Notes under the pieces: generated by a model | Told to the model about the DNA's origin: nothing | Seen by the model: only the letters and a program-made list of their open reading frames with translations | Database searches by the model: none | DNA from: JBDGYW01 sp964518955 | Lineage (GTDB): Bacteria > Gemmatimonadota > Gemmatimonadetes > Gemmatimonadales > GWC2-71-9 | NCBI GenBank assembly: GCA_964518955.1 | Contig: CAZFHS010000032.1 | Span: forward strand, 8,914 to 72,913 | Reading direction: 5' to 3' | DNA length: 64,000 nucleotides | Made by a program: the position numbers and the translations under genes | Part shown: piece by piece, positions 1 through 8,430 of the stretch | Numbering within the stretch: the first letter of the stretch is position 1 | How the letters are laid out: each line of letters begins with the position of its first letter

Positions 1-775
1 CGCTCTGCACGTCGGCCTCAAATTCCTCGTCGGGGTCTGTGCCGCGTGGTCTCACCGTGACCAGGCGCGATGCCCTCGAGCCCACGAACGCTCCGGTTGG
101 GATTTCGTATTCCCTGGCCCTGCCATTGATGGTGAGAGTTCTTGGTGCCCTGAAGATGCGATCTTCGAAGGTGAAATTTGCCGGGTCCTCCAGCCACCAT
201 GAAGGCCATGTCGACGGCACCTCATCGTCGATCCCCATCATCTCGAACACTCGAGTGTTGACAGCGACACCTCTGTACACACGGTTCAGGAGGACGGGGT
301 TATTGGGGATTACTGCGTCGAGCTGCCAGCGGGTGACCATTTCCTGGTACTTGTACTGGTCCCAGCGGTTACCCACGAGCCATTCGCCAGACTCCGGGTC
401 TTTTCGCTCCTCCAACGCGACCATCGCCGCCACGATCTCCTCAGCGGTTTCCGCAAAAGTGAGTTCGGCCTCGTAGGTGATGTCATTGCCCAGGCCCAGG
501 AAATGGATGTGCGAGTCCTGCAATCCGGGCACGACCACCTTCCCATCCAAGTCGAACACCTGTGTGTTAGGGCCTCTGAGCCGAGCCACCTCCCGGTTGG
601 TGCCAACGGCAAAGATATTGCCGTCTTTTACAGCGAGCGCTTCAGCAAAGGAAAACTGATCGTCGACTTTCACCACCTGTCCGCCAGTGAAGACCCAGTC
701 GGCCGCGATCGAATTTCCAGTGGAACAGGAAGTGAGGGCGATCAAACACGTCGCGAGGAGAGTGAACCACTTCAT
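1..775 (-). CDS. Amidohydrolase (YtcJ/Amidohydro_3-like), exported lipoprotein, 3' end outside window
   Basis: The reverse strand reads open from an ATG at 775 to the window edge, so the protein is C-terminally cut. AGGAG lies 8 bases before the ATG. The product begins MKWFTLLATCLIALTSC, a lipoprotein signal with Cys17 in a lipobox. It continues with an amidohydrolase metal-binding strand, VVVPGLQDSHIHFLGLG, around residue 85 (His-x-His), preceded by the usual beta-sandwich start (FTGGQVVKVDDQFSFAEALAVKDGNIFAVG). This is the layout of YtcJ-like metal-dependent hydrolases, which act on amides or amidines; the substrate cannot be read from sequence. The catalytic C-terminal half lies outside the window. 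The gene diverges from the lipoprotein at 876 across 100 bp. Confidence 0.85.
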   Translation of the reverse strand, partial: MKWFTLLATCLIALTSCSTGNSIAADWVFTGGQVVKVDDQFSFAEALAVKDGNIFAVGTNREVARLRGPNTQVFDLDGKVVVPGLQDSHIHFLGLGNDITYEAELTFAETAEEIVAAMVALEERKDPESGEWLVGNRWDQYKYQEMVTRWQLDAVIPNNPVLLNRVYRGVAVNTRVFEMMGIDDEVPSTWPSWWLEDPANFTFEDRIFRAPRTLTINGRAREYEIPTGAFVGSRASRLVTVRPRGTDPDEEFEADVQS

Positions 776-875
776 CGTCGGCTCCTGGAAAGGAGATCAT
801 TGGTTACGCAGAAAACTACGAACAAGGACGGCAGTGCGCTTGACGGTCCTGTCACTTCGCGGATAGTGTTGCAGT

Positions 876-1973
876 GTGAATGATTCGCGAACCGTAGCTA
901 CAGTGCACGCATCCGAAAAACACTACCCGGCAATACCATCCGGGTGGCTGGAATTGTCGCTGTGGACCGGACTACTGCTCACTGCAGCCTGCTCCGGAGA
1001 CACTCCCTCCACTCCTCCCTGGGAGATCCCCGTACTCGCGATCGCGTATTATCCAGTCGACGGTGACCTCATAGACATCAACGTCACCGGCGATTGGGGG
1101 GAATCACTTGAATCCACCAGAGCAAAGGTAGACTCGTTGACGATCGCGCTCGCTGCGACGCTCGAGCAGGGTTCACGGTACCACGCATACTCTGATTCGA
1201 CGTCTCGCCCATCGCTCCGATATCGTGTCGTCGCGGTGGAGGAACGGCTTGCTCCATTGCCAACTTGGGAAAAGCCTCTCCATACGGTCCCGATGACCGA
1301 CTACAAGGCCATCGCGGAAGCTCACTATGTAGCGGACAGGGTGAACACAGAGGGCGTGAAGCAGGTCTGGCTCTGGGCATATCACGGGGGAGTAGTGGAC
1401 CTCTGGGAGTCGAACATGGCGGGGCCTTGGGGAGACATCAGCAATAGCGACCGCGATCTCGACGACCTTCCCGTGACCGACCACACGTACACTTTCTACC
1501 ACTACAACTACCAGCGCGGTCTCTCCGAAGCCACAGAGAATCACATGCATCAAACAGAGGCCGTGATCAACTTCGTCGACGGCAGAGATGTAACGCCGGA
1601 AAACGAATGGTCGAGCCTCCTGTTCTGGGGAAAGTTCGTGGGAAGCGATAGATCACACCGAATCATCGAACCAGGGTGTGGTTGGTCGCACATCCCACCG
1701 AACGGCGAGCGGGATTACGACTGGGCGAATCCCCGTGTCGTTCCCTCAGACTGTGCAGACTGGAAGCCTGACGGCGGCGGCAACAAGCGCGAATTCTCCT
1801 GCGACGTCTGGGAGTGTTCCAGCTTGGGTTGGTTCGAGTATTGGACGCAGAACATTCCCGGCACGGACAACGGTCTGAGCTATCAGGGCCAACCGCTGAC
1901 CAACTGGTGGCGGTTGATCGGTGACTTCGACGGCGCCATGCGTACAGGCTACGGCCTCGTGAGCGAGCCGTGA
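876..1973 (+). CDS. Lipoprotein of unknown function, Trp/His-rich
   Basis: The 365-residue product has a hydrophobic segment ending in a lipobox-like LTAAC (Cys39), so it is probably a surface or periplasmic lipoprotein; the true start may be a later codon. The mature part is rich in Trp, Tyr, His and Asp. A conspicuous block (residues about 165-235) runs WLWAYHGG, LWESNMAGPWGDISNSDRD, YNYQRGLSEATENHMHQ, and the C-terminal third has several Cys (CGW, DCADW, SCDVWECSS) that could form disulfides. I do not recognise a catalytic fold. Its stop overlaps the GTG start of the ABC ATPase at 1970 by 4 bp (GTGA), so it is probably translationally coupled to the transporter, and a binding or accessory role is conceivable but unproven. 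Confidence 0.7.
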   Translation: MNDSRTVATVHASEKHYPAIPSGWLELSLWTGLLLTAACSGDTPSTPPWEIPVLAIAYYPVDGDLIDINVTGDWGESLESTRAKVDSLTIALAATLEQGSRYHAYSDSTSRPSLRYRVVAVEERLAPLPTWEKPLHTVPMTDYKAIAEAHYVADRVNTEGVKQVWLWAYHGGVVDLWESNMAGPWGDISNSDRDLDDLPVTDHTYTFYHYNYQRGLSEATENHMHQTEAVINFVDGRDVTPENEWSSLLFWGKFVGSDRSHRIIEPGCGWSHIPPNGERDYDWANPRVVPSDCADWKPDGGGNKREFSCDVWECSSLGWFEYWTQNIPGTDNGLSYQGQPLTNWWRLIGDFDGAMRTGYGLVSEP

Positions 1974-2629
1974 GTTACTTCTTGGAGTGTGGGCCGTTCG
2001 CCGCACGGACGGGGGAAGACCGAATTCTATTCGAAAACGTCTCGGTCACTCTTCCTGAGAGTGAATGCGTTTGTCTCGACGGCCCATCGGGTTCCGGCAA
2101 GTCGACGCTGCTCCGTCTCCTCACGGCGCTCGCGTGGACTCCAAACGCCAACCGCCGTCTTGGGAACGCCAGTTACAGCTGTGCCGATTTGCCAGCGTGG
2201 AGAGCAAGGGTGTGTTTGATTGCCCAAGACGCCCCGATGATTCGAGGCAGTGTGGTCGACAACCTCTCCTTTCCATTCGAACAGCGAGCCGGAGACGGCA
2301 AGTCGTTTGTGAAACACGATGCGGAGCGTTTGCTGCACGAGGCGCGACTCGGCGAACTGCCGTTCGATCGCGATGTATCGCTGCTGTCCGGTGGGGAGCG
2401 TCATAGACTTGCTCTGGTGCGGGGATTGCTGTGGGATCCGCCGGTGTTGGTGGCCGACGAGGTATTGTCCGGCCTCGACCCTGAAGCGGCACACGCATGC
2501 CTTCAACTGTTGATGGAATACTCGAAGCAGCCGAACAGACTGCTGATCTGCGTCCTGCACGACCCGGCTCTCTGTAGCACTGCCGACCGACGGCTCCGAT
2601 TGCGTAACGGGAGCTTGGAAGAGAGCTAA
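1970..2629 (+). CDS. fetA: ABC transporter ATP-binding protein, FetA (YbbL)-like
   Basis: The 219-residue single ATPase domain has a Walker A GPSGSGKST at residues 38-46, a Q-loop (LIAQDAPMIRGSVVDNL), the signature LLSGGERHRLALVRGLL, Walker B VLVADEVLSGLD and an H-loop (VLHDP). The GTG start sits in a GTGA overlap with the preceding lipoprotein. The next gene starts inside the stop (TAATG at 2627). The partner is a FetB-type permease, which makes this the nucleotide-binding half of a FetAB-like exporter. In E. coli FetAB is linked to iron export and oxidative-stress resistance; the substrate here is inferred only from family membership. Confidence 0.85.
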   Translation: MSYFLECGPFAARTGEDRILFENVSVTLPESECVCLDGPSGSGKSTLLRLLTALAWTPNANRRLGNASYSCADLPAWRARVCLIAQDAPMIRGSVVDNLSFPFEQRAGDGKSFVKHDAERLLHEARLGELPFDRDVSLLSGGERHRLALVRGLLWDPPVLVADEVLSGLDPEAAHACLQLLMEYSKQPNRLLICVLHDPALCSTADRRLRLRNGSLEES

Positions 2630-3429
2630 TGGCCGGCTTCATCGAACTCGGTCCTTGGCAGCTCGCCATCGCCGCTACACTGGTGGTTGCAGCCGGAGCG
2701 GTCTCTTTGGTTTTGCGTCTCGGCGTGGAACGGCGTCTAGGAGTCGCGGCCATTCGAACGGTGATCCAACTCGGGCTGCTCGGTCTAGTGCTAGAGCGTG
2801 TGTTTGCATTGCGCAATCCGTTGTTGGTCGTCGGGCTTCTGATTCTCATGACCGCGTTCGCAGCCCGTGAAGCTGTCACCCGAACGGCACATCGTTACCG
2901 CGGAATTCTGCTGGATGCGTGGCTCACGATGGCGGTCTCATGCTTCGGCGTCGGAAGCATCGTGACGAACCTCGTTGTGGGTGTCGAGCCTTGGTACGAG
3001 CCGCAATACGTAATTCCACTACTCGGCATGATACTCGGCAACGCGCTGACCGGAATATCGCTCGGGCTCGACCGATTCCTGGATCATATCGCCGTTCGCT
3101 CCGCTGAGGTCGAGCTGAGGATTGCCTACGGAGCCACTAGACGTGAGGCGCTTTCCGAACCGCTCCGCGAAGCAATACGAACTGGAATGATTCCCATCAT
3201 CAATTCGATGGCGGCCGCGGGTATAGTCTCCCTGCCTGGGATGATGACAGGCCAGATCCTAGCCGGATCGCCACCCATGCAGGCGGTAGCGTATCAGATA
3301 GTTGTGATGTTCATGCTGGCGGCAGCAGTCGCTTTTGGTGCGATGTTGATCGTCGTGCTCGCGGGTCGGCATTTCATGGGTGTTGATGCCACCCTTCGGT
3401 TGGATCGGCTCGTCAAACGAGCCGGATGA
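2629..3429 (+). CDS. fetB: ABC transporter permease, FetB (UPF0014) family
   Basis: The 266-residue polytopic inner-membrane protein has about seven hydrophobic segments. It shows the FetB/YbbM pattern: a first helix followed by RLGVERRLGVAAIRTVIQLGLLGLVL, a central GMILGNALTGISLGLDRF block, and EALSEPLREAIRTGMIPIINSMAAAGIVSLPGMMTGQILAG, the cytoplasmic helix/loop highly conserved in the family. The ATG overlaps the stop of the ATPase by one base (TAATG), so ATPase and permease are translationally coupled and about equimolar. Usual length is about 260 residues, so the gene is complete. Metal (iron) export is known for the E. coli member; the substrate here is not shown. Confidence 0.88.
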   Translation: MAGFIELGPWQLAIAATLVVAAGAVSLVLRLGVERRLGVAAIRTVIQLGLLGLVLERVFALRNPLLVVGLLILMTAFAAREAVTRTAHRYRGILLDAWLTMAVSCFGVGSIVTNLVVGVEPWYEPQYVIPLLGMILGNALTGISLGLDRFLDHIAVRSAEVELRIAYGATRREALSEPLREAIRTGMIPIINSMAAAGIVSLPGMMTGQILAGSPPMQAVAYQIVVMFMLAAAVAFGAMLIVVLAGRHFMGVDATLRLDRLVKRAG

Positions 3430-3581
3430 AATCATCTAGGGAGTAGCGCCCAAACAGGCTACCAAGGTCCACGTTACCAGTAGCCGACATGCAATAGGGA
3501 GGCTACCTTATTTCACCGGCTGCGGGTGGCTCTATCGTCCGGCAGCAAAACAGCAACCTCACCCGTCACAAGTACGAAGCC

Positions 3582-4166
3582 ATGGCCAAATCAGCTAGCA
3601 AGCGCAAGAAAGCCGCACCCTCCAGTGCGCCGGAGGAGCAGGCGATGGACGAGACTCCTGAGAACCTGGACAAGGTTAGGGACATCCTGTTCGGTGGCCA
3701 GATGCGTGCTGTCGATCAGCGTCTTGCCGCACTGGAAAAACGTTTCCAACGCGACCTCGATAGCCTCCGCAAGGACACTGGTAAGAGGCAATCTGATCTC
3801 GAAGAGTTCATCAAGAAGGAAATCGAATCGCTGACCAAGAAGCTCCAAACGGAACGGTCGAAGAGAACTGATGATCTCAAGGTGCTGGGTTCCGAGATGC
3901 AGGATGGGTTCAAGAGTCTGGAGAAACAACTCGCCAGACTCGACGATTCGTCGAGCAAGTCAGATGCGGATCTCCGAACCGCCATCCTGGAGCACACTCA
4001 GGGTGTAGCGACGCAACTCCAGAACCTCTCCGAGGACTTCTCATCAGAGCTGCGGCAGGCAGTGCTCGAGCTCCGCGGCGAAAAACTGGACACGGCAACT
4101 CTCGTACACCTGTTCTCCGACATGGCGCTGCATCTGAGCGAAGATCTACAGGCCGGAACCGAGTAG
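3582..4166 (+). CDS. Coiled-coil protein, first gene of the GTPase/PP2C cassette
   Basis: The 194-residue, highly charged protein is predicted to be almost entirely helical. A Lys-rich N-terminus (MAKSASKRKKA) is followed by long heptad-like stretches from residue 40 to 175 (LDSLRKDTGKRQSDLEEFIK, LTKKLQTERSKRTDDLKVLG). No signal peptide or membrane segment is seen, so it is probably cytoplasmic. Residues about 31-54 (VRDILFGGQMRAVDQRLAAL) resemble residues 31-55 of the next protein (LRELLLAGERRRLTELERRL), suggesting a shared assembly helix. It lies 8 bp upstream of the OmpA-type gene and begins a four-gene operon. No catalytic motif is visible; a scaffold or regulatory role is an inference. 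Confidence 0.75.
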   Translation: MAKSASKRKKAAPSSAPEEQAMDETPENLDKVRDILFGGQMRAVDQRLAALEKRFQRDLDSLRKDTGKRQSDLEEFIKKEIESLTKKLQTERSKRTDDLKVLGSEMQDGFKSLEKQLARLDDSSSKSDADLRTAILEHTQGVATQLQNLSEDFSSELRQAVLELRGEKLDTATLVHLFSDMALHLSEDLQAGTE

Positions 4167-4174
4167 GACTTCAA

Positions 4175-5977
4175 GTGTCCGACGAACCCGGTACGCACGA
4201 TCACCAGCCGGAAGTGCAGCCATCTCCGGTTGATTCGGCAGAGCTGTCGCAGGCGTTCGGCGAGCTACGAGAACTTTTACTCGCTGGAGAGCGAAGGCGG
4301 CTCACCGAACTCGAGCGGCGTCTCGATGAATTGGGTCTCACCCCCGAGGAACTCGCCGACCAGCTTCCGGACGCAGTCGCGCTCCGCACGACACAGGACA
4401 AGCAGCTTGCACGATCGCTGGCACCGACGATTCAGGAGGCATTCGGTGAATCGGTACAGCGGAACCCGCAGCAGATAGCGCACGCGATCTTCCCCATCCT
4501 TGGCCCCGCCATTCGCAAGGCGATAGCCGAGACGATGGCGGGATTCGTGAACACGCTCAACCGCGCAATCGAAAACAGCCTGTCTGTCAGGGGCCTCAAA
4601 TGGCGTATCGAGGCGTGGCGCACTGGGGTCCCTTACGCTCAGATCGTCATCAAATACGCACTCGTATACAGGGTCGAACAGGTCTTTTTGATCCACCGTG
4701 AAACCAGCTTGCCGCTGGCGCACGTTACGGCCGAAGACCTCGAGACACAGGATGCTGACCTGATTTCGGGCATGCTCACCGCCATTCGCGATTTCGTACA
4801 AGATTCGTTCGGCGCCACCGACGAAGGCGACGGAGGGTTGAGAACCTTCAGCGTTGGTGATCGGACGGTTCTCGTTGAGCAAGGCCCTAAGGCACTATTG
4901 GCGGCAGTTGTGAGTGGGCAGCATCCACCGACGCTACTCGAGCGAATTCAAGCCACACTAGAAACGATCCATCTACACTTCGGCACCGCACTGTCAGAAT
5001 TCGAGGGTGACGCTGCACCATTTGAAGCAGCCGAACCGTTGCTGGAAGAGTGCCTCGAAAAGGTGCTTACGACAGATAGGCCGAGCACGCGCGGAGCGAC
5101 TCCGCGGGTAGCATGGGTCGTCGTCGGGGCGATCGCGATCTTGATGATGGCGCTCTGGGTAAGGGCGTCTGTGCGGTGGAACAGAGCAGTCACTGCGCTC
5201 GAGAACGAGCCCGGTATCATCCTGGTAGAGGAAGATCGTGGATTTTTCGGCGGCCGCCTCTCGGGACTCCACGATCCACTGGCCACGAATCCATCTCAGC
5301 TGCTGGTCAGGGCAGGTATCGACACTGCCAGCATAGACACGCAGTGGGAATCGTACCTGTCGTTCGATGCACCGCTGGTGGTAGAGCGGGCAGTGCGAGC
5401 CCTGAATGCTCCCCAAATGGTTCAGCTCGAGCTGGCGGGCGATACTCTTCGCGCGACCGGAAGCGCAACTTACGATTGGGTTGACGGTACGACTTCCAAT
5501 GTCGATAGGGTTCCCGGTGTCGCATACATCGATTTCTCTAGCGCAACTCTCATACTGCCGGCGGATCTTGCGGCACTCAAAGACCGGATCGAAGAACGCC
5601 GAATTCTCTTCAACGTCGGATCCGCAGCGCTCATCCCGCCTGCACCAGAACTCATCGGTGAGGTCGCCACTCTTTATCTAGACCTGATGACGGCTGGTGC
5701 AGATAAGGGCTACAGTGTTTCTCTGGAGATGATCGGTCGAACCGACACGACGGGTTCAAACGAAACCAATCGCGTGCTGAGTTTGAACAGAGCAGGCAGT
5801 GTACTGAGGGCACTGCAGAATCGCGGTGTCCCTCCTACCACACTGATGGATACCGGGATAGGAACGTCAGACCCGGTTCCTTCAGATGATCCCGTGGAAG
5901 AGGCAGCCCTCAATCGCAGCGTGACGCTTAGAGTATCGGTGATCTACGGCACCGGACGGGAAGGAACCGAAGAGTGA
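4175..5977 (+). CDS. Membrane-anchored OmpA-domain protein with large cytoplasmic N-terminal sensor region
   Basis: The GTG start has AGGA 6 bases upstream. Domains of the 600-residue protein: N-terminal helix (25-60); a helical block, IFPILGPAIRKAIAETMAGF (105-124); a conserved segment, KWRIEAWRTGVPYAQIVIKYALVYRVEQVFLIHRE (142-176), whose VEQVFLIHRETSLPLAHV strand pair recalls roadblock/longin sensory folds (my inference); one TM helix (313-330); a BON-like strand-rich part (about 385-460); and a C-terminal OmpA peptidoglycan-binding domain (about 480-595) with GRTDTTGSNETNRVLSLNRAGSV. So it spans the inner membrane, with a cytoplasmic N-terminus and a peptidoglycan-binding C-terminus. The stop overlaps the GTPase start by 4 bp. 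Because MglB-type roadblock proteins regulate small GTPases, the N-terminal region is a candidate GTPase partner; this is unproven. Confidence 0.82.
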   Translation: MSDEPGTHDHQPEVQPSPVDSAELSQAFGELRELLLAGERRRLTELERRLDELGLTPEELADQLPDAVALRTTQDKQLARSLAPTIQEAFGESVQRNPQQIAHAIFPILGPAIRKAIAETMAGFVNTLNRAIENSLSVRGLKWRIEAWRTGVPYAQIVIKYALVYRVEQVFLIHRETSLPLAHVTAEDLETQDADLISGMLTAIRDFVQDSFGATDEGDGGLRTFSVGDRTVLVEQGPKALLAAVVSGQHPPTLLERIQATLETIHLHFGTALSEFEGDAAPFEAAEPLLEECLEKVLTTDRPSTRGATPRVAWVVVGAIAILMMALWVRASVRWNRAVTALENEPGIILVEEDRGFFGGRLSGLHDPLATNPSQLLVRAGIDTASIDTQWESYLSFDAPLVVERAVRALNAPQMVQLELAGDTLRATGSATYDWVDGTTSNVDRVPGVAYIDFSSATLILPADLAALKDRIEERRILFNVGSAALIPPAPELIGEVATLYLDLMTAGADKGYSVSLEMIGRTDTTGSNETNRVLSLNRAGSVLRALQNRGVPPTTLMDTGIGTSDPVPSDDPVEEAALNRSVTLRVSVIYGTGREGTEE

Positions 5978-6471
5978 TTCAGAAGAAGATCTGCATGGTA
6001 GGTGTTTACGGCACCGGGAAGACGAGTCTGGTTCAACGGTTCGTTCATTCGTTGTTCACGGACAAATATCACTCAACCGTCGGTGTAAAAATTGACCGTA
6101 AGCAGGTCGATCTGGACGGCAATACAGTCAATCTCGTCTTGTGGGACCTGGCCGGACGCGAAGAGTCGGAAGAAATCCCGACGAGTTACTTCAGAGGCTC
6201 CGCTGGCATCTTCTACGTGATCGATGGAACCCGCCGCGAGACGTTCGATCAGATCTTCGAGATAAAGGATTCGGTGCAAGGGACGATTGGCGAGGTACCG
6301 TCACTGGTCGCCTTGAACAAGAAGGACCTCGTGGACGAATGGCGACTGGCCCAAGGCGATTACAACGCTCTCATGGATGCAGGACTGCACGCACTCGGGA
6401 CCAGTGCGAAGTCGGGAGAAGGGGTAGAAGATGCATTCCTGTGGCTCGCCAATGCGACGGTGAAATCATGA
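5974..6471 (+). CDS. Ras/Rab-like small GTPase
   Basis: The 165-residue protein starts at a GTG inside the GTGA overlap with the OmpA-type gene. It is a bare G domain: P-loop GVYGTGKTS (residues 8-16), switch I with Thr in HSTVGVKI, the G3 motif WDLAGREE (about 53-60), G4 NKKD (about 114-117) and G5 TSAKSG (about 143-148). The architecture and WDxAG...E motif are like eukaryotic Rab/Ras and bacterial MglA/Rup families. The catalytic Gln following DxxG (Gln61 of Ras) is Arg here, so intrinsic hydrolysis is probably low and a partner may supply catalysis. No lipidation Cys is present at the C-terminus. The PP2C phosphatase start overlaps its stop (ATGA), so the two are translationally coupled. 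Confidence 0.9.
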   Translation: MIQKKICMVGVYGTGKTSLVQRFVHSLFTDKYHSTVGVKIDRKQVDLDGNTVNLVLWDLAGREESEEIPTSYFRGSAGIFYVIDGTRRETFDQIFEIKDSVQGTIGEVPSLVALNKKDLVDEWRLAQGDYNALMDAGLHALGTSAKSGEGVEDAFLWLANATVKS

Positions 6472-7322
6472 ACGACTCGATCCAATCAGACGTGTCGGGG
6501 CCCGACGGCACCATCGACACCTGTGGCGTCACTCATCTCGGAAAAGTGCGCCAGACCAACGAAGACCAGTTCTTCGTCGCGTCGCTGCAGAAGAAATTGG
6601 ACCTGTTGCACACCAGCCTCGATCGGGTAGCTGCATTCGAAGAAGTTCAACGTTCCAAGGCATACATATTTGTCGTCGCGGACGGGGTTGGATCGACTGG
6701 AGGCGGGCAGGTTGCGAGCAGTATGGCGGTCCAATCCCTAGTCACCTACATCAGCCGCACAATGGGCTGCTTTTACGCTTACGACATCGACTCCGAACAC
6801 GAATTCATGGAGCAACTGGAAGCGGCGGTCCAACACGCTCACGACCGCATTGTGGAAGAGTTTGCCTCAAAGGGAAAGGGCCCCGCCACCACGTTGACCA
6901 TCGCGACGATGATTTGGCCGCGGGTGTATTACATACACGTGGGTGACAGTCGCGCCTACTATCTGCGCAACGGTCGTCTAAAACAGATCACTCGCGATCA
7001 AACGATGGGCGAGATGATGATTGACCAGGGTGTGATGACCGAGGAGCAAGTCAAGCGTTCGAGCCTGATGAACATGCTGGCGAGCGCAGTGGGTAGTGAG
7101 CTGAAACCAACGGTTGGGCTGATCGATCTACAATGGGGAGATACACTTCTCCTCTGTAGCGACGGGCTCACGAGACACGTCTCAGACGACGAAATTACAG
7201 GCATCCTCATGGAAGCCGATACTGCCGAATCTGCATGCGGTAACCTGCGTGACGCAGCTCTAGACGGAGGCGGAAGGGACAATATCACCGTGGTTGTCGC
7301 CAAGACGACCGGCGCTGCCTAA
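6468..7322 (+). CDS. PP2C-family Ser/Thr protein phosphatase
   Basis: The start is the ATG at 6468, which overlaps the GTPase stop (ATGA); the frame is open further upstream, but that would invade the GTPase gene. The product has 284 residues. PP2C metal ligands are all present: GKVRQTNEDQFFV, VADGVGSTGGGQVASSMAV, the GDSRAYYLRNGRLKQITRDQT motif, LLCSDGLTRHVSDDEI, and the closing GGRDNITVVV. There is no TM segment, so it is a soluble cytoplasmic metal-dependent phosphatase (SpoIIE/PrpC-like). It closes the coiled-coil/OmpA/GTPase/PP2C operon. No kinase gene is inside the operon, but Ser/Thr kinases occur at 36.9 and 63.7 kb of this window, so its substrate may be encoded elsewhere. Confidence 0.92.
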   Translation: MNDSIQSDVSGPDGTIDTCGVTHLGKVRQTNEDQFFVASLQKKLDLLHTSLDRVAAFEEVQRSKAYIFVVADGVGSTGGGQVASSMAVQSLVTYISRTMGCFYAYDIDSEHEFMEQLEAAVQHAHDRIVEEFASKGKGPATTLTIATMIWPRVYYIHVGDSRAYYLRNGRLKQITRDQTMGEMMIDQGVMTEEQVKRSSLMNMLASAVGSELKPTVGLIDLQWGDTLLLCSDGLTRHVSDDEITGILMEADTAESACGNLRDAALDGGGRDNITVVVAKTTGAA

Positions 7323-7577
7323 ACACCCAATTCGCTGCCGCACCAACGCTGCCCTCACGCTCAGTCGATACAAACGAATCCGTTGCGCCACAAGGTCGCG
7401 CAGGGCATGGTGATGCATACCCATCAAAACCACTCTCGACTTGGCAGCGGGCCTGATTCTCCACACTACATCCTGCGCGTGTTTCGCACTAAAGACGAAG
7501 CACTTGGATGCTTTCATGGTCAAATGAGCGCACGCCACATTTGACTTGAAGACCAACAATCGTGAGAATCTTTCGGC
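7323..7577. other. Intergenic region without recognised gene
   Basis: These 255 bases between the phosphatase and the membrane protein hold no convincing ORF, tRNA or terminator hairpin. A 99-codon minus-strand frame covers it but runs into the phosphatase gene and has no recognisable protein character. Confidence 0.4.
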
Positions 7578-8408
7578 ATGGGACTACGAAAGATTTCCGC
7601 AATTGCGCGACCAATCGATCCGCGATTCTCAACCAACCGGATTATCGCCAGCATCACGATTGTCTTGGTGGCGGGCGACTTCCTTCGTCGCCTCTTGTTG
7701 GGTTCAGGCTTACTGGCGAGTGCCTGGTCGGCGTGCGGGTTGGGATTGGCGGTGGCGATTGCTTGGGCACTGTGCCGTGAGATCGATCCCGATCGAGATC
7801 AATCGGCCTTCGTCGCCGCCGGCATAGCGCTGGTCGGTGCGCTGCTTTGGGGAACCCCAAATCTTGCCATGTTGTTCTGGACATTGCTTGCGGTTCGGGT
7901 CGTCAATCGAACGACCGGCCTCCGGGCCACGGTGTTTGATTCGCTCGCCATTCTTTCCCTCGCAACATGGCTGGCATTTCGGTTGTGGTGGCCGATAGGA
8001 GCAATCACGGCAGTTGCGTTCGCTTTGGACGGCTGGCTCGATGGGCCACACAACAGACACCGTGTATTTGCATTCCTGATGCTCGCCGTGACCCTGGGCG
8101 CGGGCTTCTTGGGTGAAGCGGACTTGAGTGCATCGGGCCCGTCTCTGGCCAGTGGGGCGATAGCGTTGCTGCTGTGTTTGGTTTTCGTACCGGATGTTTT
8201 CGCCGCAGGTGAAATGAGGAGCCTTGCTGACGACACCAAGGAGCGATTGAGCACCAAGAGGGTGCGGGCTGGACAAATGCTGGTTCTGCTCATTGGCCTG
8301 GGAGTGGTATTCTGGGCAGGCGCAGCCGGCCTAGTCCTGCAGTGGCCACTCTGGTCCGCCGTGTTGGGATCTTCAGCGTTTCTCCTGATCAACTCAGTCA
8401 TCGACTGA
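7578..8408 (+). CDS. Polytopic membrane protein of unknown function
   Basis: The 276-residue, strongly hydrophobic protein has about eight predicted membrane segments (for example IIASITIVLVAGDFLRRLLLG, WSACGLGLAVAIAWALC, AMLFWTLLAVRVV, IALLLCLVFVPDVFA, MLVLLIGLGVVFWAGAAGLVL). Charged loops include CREIDPDRDQSAF and ADDTKERLSTKRVRAGQ. I do not recognise the family. The start at 7578 is preceded only by a weak GAGA. The SDR/DUF2867 gene follows 22 bp downstream on the same strand, suggesting co-transcription and perhaps a common role at the membrane. Confidence 0.7.
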   Translation: MGLRKISAIARPIDPRFSTNRIIASITIVLVAGDFLRRLLLGSGLLASAWSACGLGLAVAIAWALCREIDPDRDQSAFVAAGIALVGALLWGTPNLAMLFWTLLAVRVVNRTTGLRATVFDSLAILSLATWLAFRLWWPIGAITAVAFALDGWLDGPHNRHRVFAFLMLAVTLGAGFLGEADLSASGPSLASGAIALLLCLVFVPDVFAAGEMRSLADDTKERLSTKRVRAGQMLVLLIGLGVVFWAGAAGLVLQWPLWSAVLGSSAFLLINSVID

Positions 8409-8430
8409 GCAACAGAATTCGCGATCAAAT

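Noticed and set aside
6141..6467. Upstream extension of the PP2C phosphatase frame
   Set aside because: It lies wholly inside the GTPase gene; the ATGA overlap at 6468 is a much better start.
7260..7559. 99-codon minus-strand ORF over the phosphatase end and intergenic gap
   Set aside because: It overlaps a well-supported gene, has no recognisable protein pattern and no ribosome-binding site; likely a chance frame.
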